DNA of 64,000 nt, taken from NCBI GenBank assembly GCA_000818945.1, contig KN805376.1, positions 627,385-691,384 of the forward strand, written 5' to 3'. The DNA comes from Schizochytrium sp. CCTCC M209059 (Eukaryota > Sar > Bigyra > Thraustochytrida > Thraustochytriidae). Below, piece after piece: positions 9,483 through 18,665 of the stretch. The notes beneath the pieces were generated by a model, which made no database searches, was not told the DNA's origin, and saw nothing but the letters and a program-made list of their open reading frames with translations. The stretch's first letter is position 1; every line of letters begins with the position of its first letter. A program made the position numbers and the translations under genes.

Positions 9483-12400
9483 ATGCTGTCCGCAGGCGAG
9501 AAGCCAGGCGAGAAGCAGGTCGACGCCGCGGAGGCCGAGACCGAGATGCCGAACGACGATAACACGATCCACAATGACGAGGAAGACGACTTCGACCTCG
9601 AGGCGGATGAGGGCGTGGCCGAGCCAGCGCCAGCGGCAGCGCCGGCGTCAGCGCCGGCGTCGGCGGCAGCGCCGGAAGGCCACACTGACCGCCCGACCGA
9701 GGCCGAGGTGCTGAGGATCCGGGAGCTGCTGGGACGGCTGCAAAAGCAGGCGCACAAAAACCCCAAGAACTCCGTCACGCTCAAGCAGGACGACCTCACC
9801 CTCTTGGCAGAGCTCATGGGCCGCGGACTCATCCGCGCCCCCTCGACCATCGAGAGCTCCATGGGACCCATCGATCGCGAAATGACCGCCGTTCAGTACT
9901 CGACCGTAGAGGCCCAAGCCCGCGGAGGCGAACACTGGCCCGTGCACGTGGGCTTCAAGAATGTCAACTATGTCGTGAGCGTGCCCAAGGAAGACGTGGG
10001 CATCGCCACCGTGGCGTCGACCATGTACAAGATGATTCAGCCGCTCGTCAAACTTGTGCGCTGCGGAGCCTCGGATCGCGTTGAGTTGCCCATCCTGCGC
10101 AACGTTTCGGGCGCTTTCGAGGCCGGCGTCTCCACGCTCGTCCTCGGACCTCCCGGATGCGGTGTCTCGACGCTCTTTCGGGTCCTCAGCGGTCGCATTG
10201 CCACCGGCAAACATGCCAAGGTCACCGGCGACATGTACTACTCGGGCTACACACCCGAAGAATTGCATTTGCGCAAGCTTTCGGGTCTCATTGACCAAGT
10301 CGACGAACATACGCCCGTCCTCACGGTCCACGAGACGCTCCAATTCGCCTACGATTGCTATGGCGGAGCTGATATGACCGAGCGACTCATCGCTGCAGAC
10401 AAGGCTTCCGAGACCGCCACGCAGGAAGAGATTGACATGATCCGTGAACAGCTCCTCAAATTCCCGGACTTTGTGATTGAGAACATGGCGCTCAGCAACG
10501 CCGCCAACACCGTCGTTGGTAACGACATGCTTCGCGGAGTCTCGGGCGGTGAAAAGAAACGCGTGACCTCATCCGAAATGATGATGGGCCGCCGGCCTTT
10601 GACCTTTTACGACCAAATCTCGACAGGTCTCGATAGTGCCGCCACCTACGACATTTGCAGACGCATTGCCGGCGTCAGCAAGAACCTGGAAATGACTCCG
10701 GTCGTGGCGCTCCTCCAGCCCCCGCCCGAGGTCTACGACCTTTTCGACGAGATTCTCATTATGGCCTTGGGCTTTATCGTCTACCATGGCCCGCGAGAGG
10801 ATGTGCTTCCGTACTTTTCCAGCATCGGCTTTGACTGCCCCCACGATCGCGACATTGCCGACTTTATTCAGGAGGTCACCACGCCGGCACGAACTCGATA
10901 CCAGACCCGCAGCAACGCTCCAGACAGCGAAAAGGCCATGGCTGCCGCCTGGCTGGCTTCCCCGTATTCTGAAAAGAAGCGTCAGCAGACCGATGAGCGC
11001 TGCGATCCGAACAACAAGGTCGACGCCATCACGCGTCGCGAGCTCTTTGCCAAGGAAACTCCTGTGTTCGCAACCTCGTGGTGGAAGGATCTCTGCCTCG
11101 TCACGAAGCGCCAGAACCAGCTCGTCTACCGCGACCCGGCCTTCATTAAGGCGCGCATTGCTCAGGCCGTCATCATGGGTACCGTCATGGGCACCGTTTT
11201 TATCCGCATCAGCCCAGAACTGCCGTCCGACAGCTCTGCCACGGACCTGACTCCCATTACACAACGCTATGGTATCATTTTTGCCACGCTCATGCAGTGT
11301 GGTCTCGCAGGCATGGCACAGGTTCCCGTCGTGCTTGACCAGCGTCCCGTCTACTACAAACAAAGCCAGTCGCACTTTTTCCGTACCATCAACTACGTCA
11401 TTGCCGAGACTGTCACCGTCTTGCCCATTTCGTTCATCGAGTCCGTCATTCTGTCTGCTTTTGTCTTCTGGATTTCCGCCCTTGTGCCCTGGGGTGAGGA
11501 CTCGCAAACCGGTGAGACTGACATTGGTTCGGCCTTTATTCTCTTTGTCATTGTCATGCTCTGTCTCAACACCTCCTTTGCTGCCTACCTACGGGCCATT
11601 GCGTCCTTGGCGCCCTCAACGTCCATTGGTCAAGTCTGCGCAGGTCTGTCCATTGCAGCATCGGTGCTTTTTAGTGGATATATCATTACAGCGGACGTAA
11701 TGCCGCCCTGGTTCATTTGGATTTACTGGCTTTCACCAATCTCCTGGGCGTTCCGATCCGGTGTGCTGATCATCTTCAAGTCGTCTGCTTTCACCGAGGA
11801 GCAGCAAAACTATGCGCTCGACCTCTTTTCCTTTTCGCACAACGACGACTACCTCTGGGGCGGTATTCTCCTCCTCATTGGCTACATGTTCCTCGACGCC
11901 TTGATCAGCTATTTGGCTTATTCTTATGTGCGTTATGAGAGCCCTGGAAGTCGCCAGACCAAGGTCAGCCCTGATGCCGAAGATACCCACAACCCCGATG
12001 TAGCCGAGGTGGAGCGCCTCATGACAGGAACTAGCGCGAGCTCTAGCGCCCTCATTGCAGATGGCAGAACTGCGTCCAAGCTTGAACAGGCGGCCAGTAG
12101 TGGTCAGCCCGAAGTCCAGGTCCGTGTTCGCACGTCGCTCCAAGATGATAGTTTTACGCCCGTTGATCTCGTCTTTCGTGATCTGTGGTACTCTGTGCAA
12201 GCCCCTGGCGAGAAGAGCGGCTACAATTTGGACTTGCTCAAGGGCATTTCGGGCTTTGCGGAGGCCGGCACGCTTACCGCTCTCATGGGCAGCAGTGGCG
12301 CCGGCAAGTCTACCCTGCTCGACGTCCTCGCGCTGCGCAAGACGGGTGGCAAGATCACGGGTGACGTTTTGGTGAATGGACGGCCCCAAGAGAAGATTAC

Positions 12401-13982
12401 CTTTTCGCGCATCGTCGGATACGTTGAGCAGAACGACATTCACAGCCCGGCCGCCACTGTAGAGGAGGCGCTCACCTTTTCAGCAGTTTTGCGTCAGCCG
12501 TCTGAAATTTCGCGCGAGGTCAAGACCAAATTTGTTGAAGAAGTCCTGAGCACGCTCGAGCTCGACGACATTCGTGGCTTCCAGATTGGCTACAAATCCG
12601 AAGGCGGCCTCAGCGTGGAGCAGGCGAAGCGCCTGACGATTGGCGTCGAGCTTGCGGCCAACCCTGCCATCATTTTTGCGGATGAGCCCACCTCTGGTCT
12701 TGATGCGAACTCAGCGCGCGTTGTCATGGACTGTCTTGAGCGCATTGCTCGCGCGGGACGCACCGTGGTATGCACGATTCATCAGCCTTCCAAGGACATC
12801 TTCACCAAATTTGACCGCCTACTGCTGCTACGCCGCGGTGGTGAAACCGTGTACTTTGGAGACCTTGGCGAAAACTCACAAGTCCTTCTCGACTATCTGT
12901 CGGCTATCCCAGGTACCCCAGGCATGCCCAACCCGCGCTACAACCCTGCCACGTACATGCTCGAGGCCATTGGCGGAAATGCTGGCAAGTCTCTCGTCGA
13001 CTACGCACACGAATACCGCGAGAGCACGGTCCGCAAAGAAAACGAGGCCAAGATCGAGGAGCTTGTCAAGTCGAATCTCGAAGAGCGCCCCGAGATCCAC
13101 TTTGATCGACGATTTGCGAGCAACTTCAAGGATCAGATGGAGATGCTCTTTTTGCGCTGGATGCGCGCGTATTGGCGCAACCCTTCGTACAACACGACGC
13201 GTTTTGTGGTGGCCGTCTTTATCGCGCTCTTTTTCGGTTTTTCGTTTTTCCAGCAGGGCACGGAAATCTCGACCTCGCAAGACGTGCAAAGTTTGGCAGG
13301 TCTCATGTTTATGTCGGCAACGTTTACGGGCATCATTGCGCTGAACACGGCTATTCCAACAATCATCGACGAGCGATCGCCCTTTTACCGTGAGCGAGCT
13401 GCGTCGTACTATAGCGTTTCCCCCATGGTGATTGCCATCACAAGTATGGAGGTCCCGTATTCGCTGCTCGCCAGTTTTGTCTACGTTCCCGTTTTTTACT
13501 TTATCGTGCATCTCTGGTACAACGTGAACGGCTTTTTCGCCTTTTGGGGCATTTACGTCTTGCTCCAGCTCACACTTACCTTTCTGGGTCATTTCTTTGC
13601 CACTGTGGCCCCGAATGAGCAAGTGGCTGCCGTGATGGGCGCTCTTTGCTTTGGCTTTTGGAACATTACCGCTGGCCTCATGATTGCCGTGCGTGATGTC
13701 CCGTACTTTTGGCAGTGGATGACGTACATTAACCCAATTCGTTACGCGTTTAACGCGCTCGTTGTCGCGCAGCTTTCCTGCGCGGACGGGGTTCCCCGGG
13801 ACTCTCCTGGCTGCAGCGAGCTGTCCAATTACGAGGGAAACGCCTGGGACTATATCCAGTCAACGTTTGGCTACGAAGCCAACGACCTTGCCTTTTGCCT
13901 CGGGGCTCTCGCAGGCTTTTGCGCTGGCTTTCGCATCCTTACCGCACTTGCCTACACGTATGTGTCATTTCTCAAGCGGTAA
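9483..13982 (+). CDS. full-size PDR/ABCG-type ABC transporter (1499 aa)
   Basis: The second complete, intronless paralogue, beginning at ATG 9483 with an acidic, Ala/Pro-rich N-terminus. The layout is (NBD-TMD)x2. NBD1 has Walker A G222-P-P-G-C-G-V228-S-T with Val for Lys, an intact VSGGE signature, and Walker B YD377Q378 with Gln for Glu. NBD2 has Walker A GSSGAGKST from 936 (K942), a degenerate LSVEQ signature, and an intact FADEP Walker B. Both TMDs keep the family blocks PVYYKQ, DERSPFYRERAASYY and C-terminal TYVSFLKR. It is very similar to the gene at 2257-6879 throughout, apart from the N-terminal tail and the linker before NBD2, so the two look like a tandem duplication. It probably exports lipophilic compounds. 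The substrate cannot be read from sequence. Confidence 0.95.
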   Translation: MLSAGEKPGEKQVDAAEAETEMPNDDNTIHNDEEDDFDLEADEGVAEPAPAAAPASAPASAAAPEGHTDRPTEAEVLRIRELLGRLQKQAHKNPKNSVTLKQDDLTLLAELMGRGLIRAPSTIESSMGPIDREMTAVQYSTVEAQARGGEHWPVHVGFKNVNYVVSVPKEDVGIATVASTMYKMIQPLVKLVRCGASDRVELPILRNVSGAFEAGVSTLVLGPPGCGVSTLFRVLSGRIATGKHAKVTGDMYYSGYTPEELHLRKLSGLIDQVDEHTPVLTVHETLQFAYDCYGGADMTERLIAADKASETATQEEIDMIREQLLKFPDFVIENMALSNAANTVVGNDMLRGVSGGEKKRVTSSEMMMGRRPLTFYDQISTGLDSAATYDICRRIAGVSKNLEMTPVVALLQPPPEVYDLFDEILIMALGFIVYHGPREDVLPYFSSIGFDCPHDRDIADFIQEVTTPARTRYQTRSNAPDSEKAMAAAWLASPYSEKKRQQTDERCDPNNKVDAITRRELFAKETPVFATSWWKDLCLVTKRQNQLVYRDPAFIKARIAQAVIMGTVMGTVFIRISPELPSDSSATDLTPITQRYGIIFATLMQCGLAGMAQVPVVLDQRPVYYKQSQSHFFRTINYVIAETVTVLPISFIESVILSAFVFWISALVPWGEDSQTGETDIGSAFILFVIVMLCLNTSFAAYLRAIASLAPSTSIGQVCAGLSIAASVLFSGYIITADVMPPWFIWIYWLSPISWAFRSGVLIIFKSSAFTEEQQNYALDLFSFSHNDDYLWGGILLLIGYMFLDALISYLAYSYVRYESPGSRQTKVSPDAEDTHNPDVAEVERLMTGTSASSSALIADGRTASKLEQAASSGQPEVQVRVRTSLQDDSFTPVDLVFRDLWYSVQAPGEKSGYNLDLLKGISGFAEAGTLTALMGSSGAGKSTLLDVLALRKTGGKITGDVLVNGRPQEKITFSRIVGYVEQNDIHSPAATVEEALTFSAVLRQPSEISREVKTKFVEEVLSTLELDDIRGFQIGYKSEGGLSVEQAKRLTIGVELAANPAIIFADEPTSGLDANSARVVMDCLERIARAGRTVVCTIHQPSKDIFTKFDRLLLLRRGGETVYFGDLGENSQVLLDYLSAIPGTPGMPNPRYNPATYMLEAIGGNAGKSLVDYAHEYRESTVRKENEAKIEELVKSNLEERPEIHFDRRFASNFKDQMEMLFLRWMRAYWRNPSYNTTRFVVAVFIALFFGFSFFQQGTEISTSQDVQSLAGLMFMSATFTGIIALNTAIPTIIDERSPFYRERAASYYSVSPMVIAITSMEVPYSLLASFVYVPVFYFIVHLWYNVNGFFAFWGIYVLLQLTLTFLGHFFATVAPNEQVAAVMGALCFGFWNITAGLMIAVRDVPYFWQWMTYINPIRYAFNALVVAQLSCADGVPRDSPGCSELSNYEGNAWDYIQSTFGYEANDLAFCLGALAGFCAGFRILTALAYTYVSFLKR

Positions 13983-14190
13983 AAAGAAAAAACAGGGGGG
14001 AGGACGTTTAAAAAAAAAAAGGGAGGATCAACAACAATCAAAACTCAATGTCCTGATCCATGCTTACTAGACAACACAAACTTTGAACGCATTTGGATGA
14101 TAGGCCTAAATTTAAATCTCTGAACTAAAAAAGCTTTTAGACTTGTTCAAGCAGTGAAACCAAGTGTAGACCTCCTCGCTTTCGCATGCC

Positions 14191-15533
14191 CTACCAATCG
14201 AGTGGGTCTTGCGCAATTTGCCGACTGGAAGCTGAGTAAAACTGCTTGACGTAGTAGCGTTTATACGCGATGTAAGGTCCATCGCCAGCGACAAGGCAAG
14301 GCGGGTCTCGAAACGTCTTGTGCTCCCATACGTGACGTTCTTGCTCGAGCGCTCGTCCGGCAAGAATCGACATGGCGTACGCTAGAGGTCGTGGAACTGT
14401 GGCATCTGCAAACCAGCGGGCCTGCACATTCAAGTGATGCGCAGGGGGACCATGGCCAGGAGGACTCGCCTCTGGGCGGGCTGGACATGGAAGTAGCGTC
14501 TTGATCATTCGCATGGAACCAAAGATTGTATCGACCTTGAAGTGGATGACAGAAGGACCCTCAAATGTTACGTTTGCCGTGATATTGCGCAAAATGAATT
14601 GAGGCACGATGGAAAACCTTTTGAACAAAAGCACTCGTTTCATCTTTTCTTGAAAAAAACACACATGTGGCTTTTCGGGATCCGCGTCTTCAAAGTACCG
14701 TGCCTTGACATCGTGATCGCCCGTGACCGGGCTAAGTGGCGAATCCAAGGGCCACAGAGGAATTTTGGCGTGAAGGGTCTGGAAATGGTAATAATCTGAG
14801 CTGTTCATGCTCATTTCCAAAATCTGATGCGAGCTTGGATGTTAGGACGCCGAACTATTTATAAACCAAACGTGTTTCAACTTACATGCATGTTAAATTC
14901 GGTCTGTCGCTCTGTCACAAGGTAGCGGCCCGATCCCGGGAGACAGTCCTTATGAAACTCGAGCTCCCATTGCGGTTTTCCCTGGAATTCTGGTTCTGCG
15001 TGAAACCAAATAAAGACCATTCCGAGAAACTCGCGCACCGGCCAAGCCCGTGTTTTTGCCCGCTGTGGCACTGCCGTGCGACAATACGGAATATCCTGTA
15101 CTTTGCCATTTGTATCAAAGGCCCACTCGTGAAAGGGACATGTGAGCAGACCGTTCTTCACGGTGCCGCCTTGGCCAAGATGAGCCCCAAGGTGCGGGCA
15201 AAACGCATCGAGCACACCGACCTTGCCATCCTCGCCTCGAAAAGCGACAAATTCGCGACCAAGGGCGGAAATCGACTTGACCGCTCCTGCGTCAACGTCG
15301 CTCGAGGCGCAGACCCGGAACCATCCATTCGGGTACGGTGGTGGGAACATTTTGCGTTTCGTCGCCGCGACGCGCGGATTGCTCGCTCTGTAATAGTCCG
15401 CGGTCTTTATTCTTTGCGGCCACGTCAACACTACCGCCACGGCGTACGCCACCACGATCGCTGCAAGACCAAGCTGCCAGCTTTCGGCCTCTCCCGCCAA
15501 CCGCGTCGCTTGCTCGAGTCCCTGCGACCACAT
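14191..15533 (-). CDS. Rieske non-haem iron oxygenase, cholesterol 7-desaturase (DAF-36/Neverland)-like
   Basis: Two exons on the minus strand: 15533-14886 (216 codons) and 14823-14191, separated by a 62-nt intron 14885-14824 (GTAAGT...TCAG). They give 426 aa, about the size of DAF-36/Neverland. A membrane anchor lies near residues 21-37. The Rieske [2Fe-2S] ligands are C112, H114, C132 and H135, in CPHLGAH and CPFHEW blocks typical of this subfamily. After the splice, N223, D226, H229 and H234 form the mononuclear iron site (NSSDYYHFQTLH). Family members introduce the C7-C8 double bond of sterols at the ER. Neither exon alone shows both metal sites, which supports the splice. Sterol 7-desaturation is inferred from family likeness. 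The exact substrate is uncertain. Confidence 0.88.
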
Positions 15534-16237
15534 CTTTTGTCTTCTTGCCGCACGTCACTCCGTTCGTCCGTCCGGCTTCCCCTCGTCCGCGTCGCGCGCG
15601 GTCTTGACGATTTACGAGGAGCCTTGCGGATCAACGACCTCGCCTGGCGAGAAGTACCAGGTATGGTAGTACTACTATGCAAGATTTGCTCCATCATGGG
15701 TCGCTTGAAACAACCTCTCCATGCGCATGATGACCCCGCGCAAAGATCTCGTAGTAAGCGAGTGAGGGGGGCACACCTGAGCATGTGCGGGGCTTCGTGT
15801 CGTCGACCAATATTTAAGTGCGCGGGTGTGTGACGCGGGTAACTCGCTCGATGCCCCCGCTATGTCCTGCCTTCGAGAAGCCCAAGTGTTCCAAGTATTT
15901 TTTTTATCTTTATTTTGTTCTTGCAGAAAAGCAAGCGATGAATGCGTCGTGCTGGAAGTGAAATGAACTGCTAGGGCAAGACAGCCAAAGCAGCTCATGA
16001 AGAATGAAGAAACCTTCTGGTAAAAAATGATTATCGCAAGATCAGGAATCGCCAATCCTTGCCGATAGACATCCTTCCAACTGCCACTATGTAGAATCAT
16101 GATCTTCTGACTCTTACGCGAAACTTTCCAGTTCCGCGATGACAAAGAAAAAAATGAATAACAAACAAAAACATTTCAATTGATTGCGGCCGCCAAGTCT
16201 ATAATGCTCACAATAGTCGCGATTCCGAGTTTAGTTT
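15534..16237. other. intergenic region between Rieske gene and ankyrin-TIR gene
   Basis: The promoter side of the Rieske gene and the 3' side of the ankyrin-TIR gene. A palindromic TAGTACTACTA lies at about 15666-15676. The part near 15900-16190 is AT-rich with poly-T and poly-A runs typical of 3' flanks. I see no gene. Confidence 0.5.
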
Positions 16238-17992
16238 TCAGGCGTTGATGCGGTCGAGCAACTGTGAAAAGTTCTCCGCACGCTTGGCTGTCGTCGTGAA
16301 GTCGATGTAAAGATTGCCACCGAGCTTGAGTTGCAGCGGTCCTCGCCACATCGACGTGTCCAGCATCGTCGGGTCCACGATGACCGAGATCATATTGCGC
16401 GATTTGCGAACGCGCGTCGCAGCAAGAAACTCTTCCTTGCAATAGTCCTCGTCATCGCTCTGCAGCTTGTGCATGTACCGCTCCGTGATGAATACTACCA
16501 CTTTGCGCGAGTTCTCAATGCCTTCCGTAATTTGCTGGATAATATTGCCAGAGAGACGCTCACCATCAAACCACGTGACTTTGCCCGCATCCCGGATCTT
16601 CGCATTGACCGACCTCACGACCTCGTGGTTCGCGCCATCCTCGCCCCAGTCGTGTGTAAGAAACGCGCCGTAACTGGATGTGCCAGAGGCGGGGCGCAAC
16701 GCGCGGCTTGTACGCTGCGAAGCGCGCTTCGGTAACGACTGTCGCGGCAGCTGAACTGCGCTCGGATTGAAATGCTGCAGAAACAGACGCCGCTTGAACG
16801 ACGAGGTCATACCCAAGTTCACAAGGTCTTCATGTTGCAGCACCGAGCAGCTCCTCGTTGTGCGCAAGCCCTCTTCGTAGAAAGCGAGTATGACGCTCCG
16901 CGGCTGCTCCAGCTCGCCATCCAGCACACGCGCTACCTTCGACGTCGTCACAAAACTCAGAAACGCATCCGCATCGGCGCGTTTGTGAAATCTAGCTAAA
17001 CCCAACGCGGTGTCGCCGAAAAAGAATCTATGATATTTGCCCAAACCATGTTTCAAATTCAAATCAGCGCCCGCCGCATACAAGAGCTTGATGCAGCGCA
17101 GGAGGCCCTCCGCGGTGTGATGCGATTCTGCTGGTTTCAGACATGCCAACATGAGCGCGGTCCATCCCTCCTTGTCCTGCAGGTCGATCTTGGCCCCGCG
17201 CTCGATGAGCAACTGGGCCATGTCGGGCTGGTCGTTGCGGCACGCGTACATGAGCGCGGTCCATCCCTCCTTGCCCTGCAGGTCGATCTTGGCCCCGCGC
17301 TCGATGAGCAACTGGGCCATGTCGGGCTGGTCGCAGCGGCACGCGATAATGAGCGCGGTCCATCCGTACTTGTTCTGCAGGTCGATCTTGGCCCCGCGCT
17401 CGATGAGCAACTGGGCCGTGTCGGGCTGGTCGTAGAGGCATGCGTACATGAGCGCGGTCCATCCGTTCTTGTTCTGCAGGTCGATCTTGGCCCCGCGCTC
17501 GATGAGCAACTGGGCCGTGTCGGGCTGGTCGTTGCGGCACGCGATCATGAGCGCGGTCCATCCCTCCTTGTCCTGCAGGTCGATCTTGGCCCCGCGCTCG
17601 ATGAGCAACTGGGCCGTGTCGGGCTGGTCGCAGCGGCACGCGTAATTGAGCGCGGTCGATCCCTCCTTGTTCTGCAGGTCGATCTTGGCCCCGCGCTCGA
17701 TGAGCAACTGGGCCGTGTCGGGCTGGTCGTAGCGGCACGCGAACATGAGCGCGGTCCATCCGTACTTGTTCTGCAGGTCGATCTTGGCCCCGCGCTCGAT
17801 GAACAAGTGCGCGATGGCGGGCTGGCCCCTAGAGTCTGGATGAAGGGCATACATGAGCGGAGTGTGCTCATTCGTCGTGACCGTCGCGTCGAGCAGGGCA
17901 GGGTCGTTCTCCACGGCGAGCTGCACGCTGGCGAGGTCGCCGTTCTTGATGAGGTCGTACATGCTCGACCTTTTGGCCCCGCGCGGCGGCAT
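16238..17992 (-). CDS. ankyrin-repeat protein with C-terminal TIR domain (584 aa)
   Basis: Start chosen at the first ATG (17992); the frame is open further upstream only from a GTG. Residues about 10-330 are ankyrin repeats. Six consecutive 33-aa units (from residue 70, KIDLQNKYGWTALMFACR...) are nearly identical, followed by a divergent repeat. A middle segment of about 100 aa (near LQHEDLVNLGM) may be SAM-like, which is only suggestive. Residues about 439-580 form a TIR domain: YGAFLTHDWGEDG, then WFDGERLSGNIIQQITEGI, VVVFITERYM, and a C-terminal LGGNLYIDF strand. TIR domains signal by self-assembly or hydrolyse NAD+. The Glu that SARM1-type NADases use appears replaced in the SGNIIQQ segment, so a scaffold or sensor role is at least as likely. 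The role is unknown, perhaps ligand recognition through the repeats. Confidence 0.85.
   Translation of the reverse strand: MPPRGAKRSSMYDLIKNGDLASVQLAVENDPALLDATVTTNEHTPLMYALHPDSRGQPAIAHLFIERGAKIDLQNKYGWTALMFACRYDQPDTAQLLIERGAKIDLQNKEGSTALNYACRCDQPDTAQLLIERGAKIDLQDKEGWTALMIACRNDQPDTAQLLIERGAKIDLQNKNGWTALMYACLYDQPDTAQLLIERGAKIDLQNKYGWTALIIACRCDQPDMAQLLIERGAKIDLQGKEGWTALMYACRNDQPDMAQLLIERGAKIDLQDKEGWTALMLACLKPAESHHTAEGLLRCIKLLYAAGADLNLKHGLGKYHRFFFGDTALGLARFHKRADADAFLSFVTTSKVARVLDGELEQPRSVILAFYEEGLRTTRSCSVLQHEDLVNLGMTSSFKRRLFLQHFNPSAVQLPRQSLPKRASQRTSRALRPASGTSSYGAFLTHDWGEDGANHEVVRSVNAKIRDAGKVTWFDGERLSGNIIQQITEGIENSRKVVVFITERYMHKLQSDDEDYCKEEFLAATRVRKSRNMISVIVDPTMLDTSMWRGPLQLKLGGNLYIDFTTTAKRAENFSQLLDRINA
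17192..17785 (-). repeat. six near-identical 99-bp ankyrin-coding units
   Basis: Six in-frame tandem copies of a 99-nt unit. Differences cluster at a few codons (the N/D/G after LQ; K-Y/E/N; the M/I/N-Y/F/I positions; R/L-Y/C/N). The rest is almost invariant at the DNA level, including third positions. This points to recent amplification or gene conversion. It also makes the opposite strand open, which produces a spurious 503-codon frame. Confidence 0.93.
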
Positions 17993-18665
17993 CGCTCGGC
18001 CTCCCCGAGGGCGTGGGCGTGGGCGCGGGCGCGGCGGGCAGTTCCGAGGGGAGGCAGCCGGGGCGGAGATGAGGCGGGGCTGGACGGAGGTGGCCCCGGC
18101 TGCGGCGTGGCACGTGCAGGGCTCGCAGCGAGCGCGGGCTGCGCGGGCTACGCGGGGGACGGGGCGGCGCGAGTGCGAGCGGGGGCGGGTAGCGGCGGGC
18201 AGACCCAGGCCGGGCCGCGCCGCGCCGCGAGGGGAGAGGAGGCGAAGGGGGGCGAGGAAAGGACCGGGCCGAGCGATGTCTGTGCACACCCACGCCCTAC
18301 CTCATCTGAAAGAGGGTTCTGGTGCGAACAGACGTGGAGCCAGACTTTTCTATTAGCACGTGCGGGCGTGAAGGAGAGATGTTATCAGTGTTTCCGAGGC
18401 TCGCGAATCGAGACTGCCTCAAGGCTCGCGTATTGTGCGTTCGAAAGAGTCGAAGACTCACGAAGAGGAGCCCCTCAGATGATATTTCGTAAGTTGTCTG
18501 TCGCTCGAGCACGACCAGTTCGCGATGTGCTCGATAACTAGTCCTTGTAACTATGAAATGTGAGCTGGAAGAAACGGATAGTAAAAAGAATTGGCGGAAA
18601 ACGAGGGCGAGACCAAACCTGAACGCCACGCGCAACCTTCGTTTAGTCATACAACGCGAAGGACG
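17993..18665. other. divergent intergenic region (ankyrin-TIR / lysine-rich protein)
   Basis: A 673-nt interval between two divergent ATGs. The part next to the ankyrin-TIR gene is extremely GC-rich (about 17995-18290). The rest is of mixed composition. The only open frames are Arg/Pro/Ala-rich and lack an ATG. It probably holds both promoters and 5' UTRs. Confidence 0.5.

Noticed and set aside
7909..9714. 601-codon frame before the third transporter
   Set aside because: Starts at GTG, Ala/Arg/Ser-rich, overlaps the true transporter start in another frame, no motif.
17030..18541. 503-codon plus-strand frame opposite the ankyrin-TIR gene
   Set aside because: It is the antisense of the 99-bp ankyrin units (period 33 aa, VLQVDLGPALDEQLG repeats). 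The sense strand encodes real ankyrin and TIR domains.
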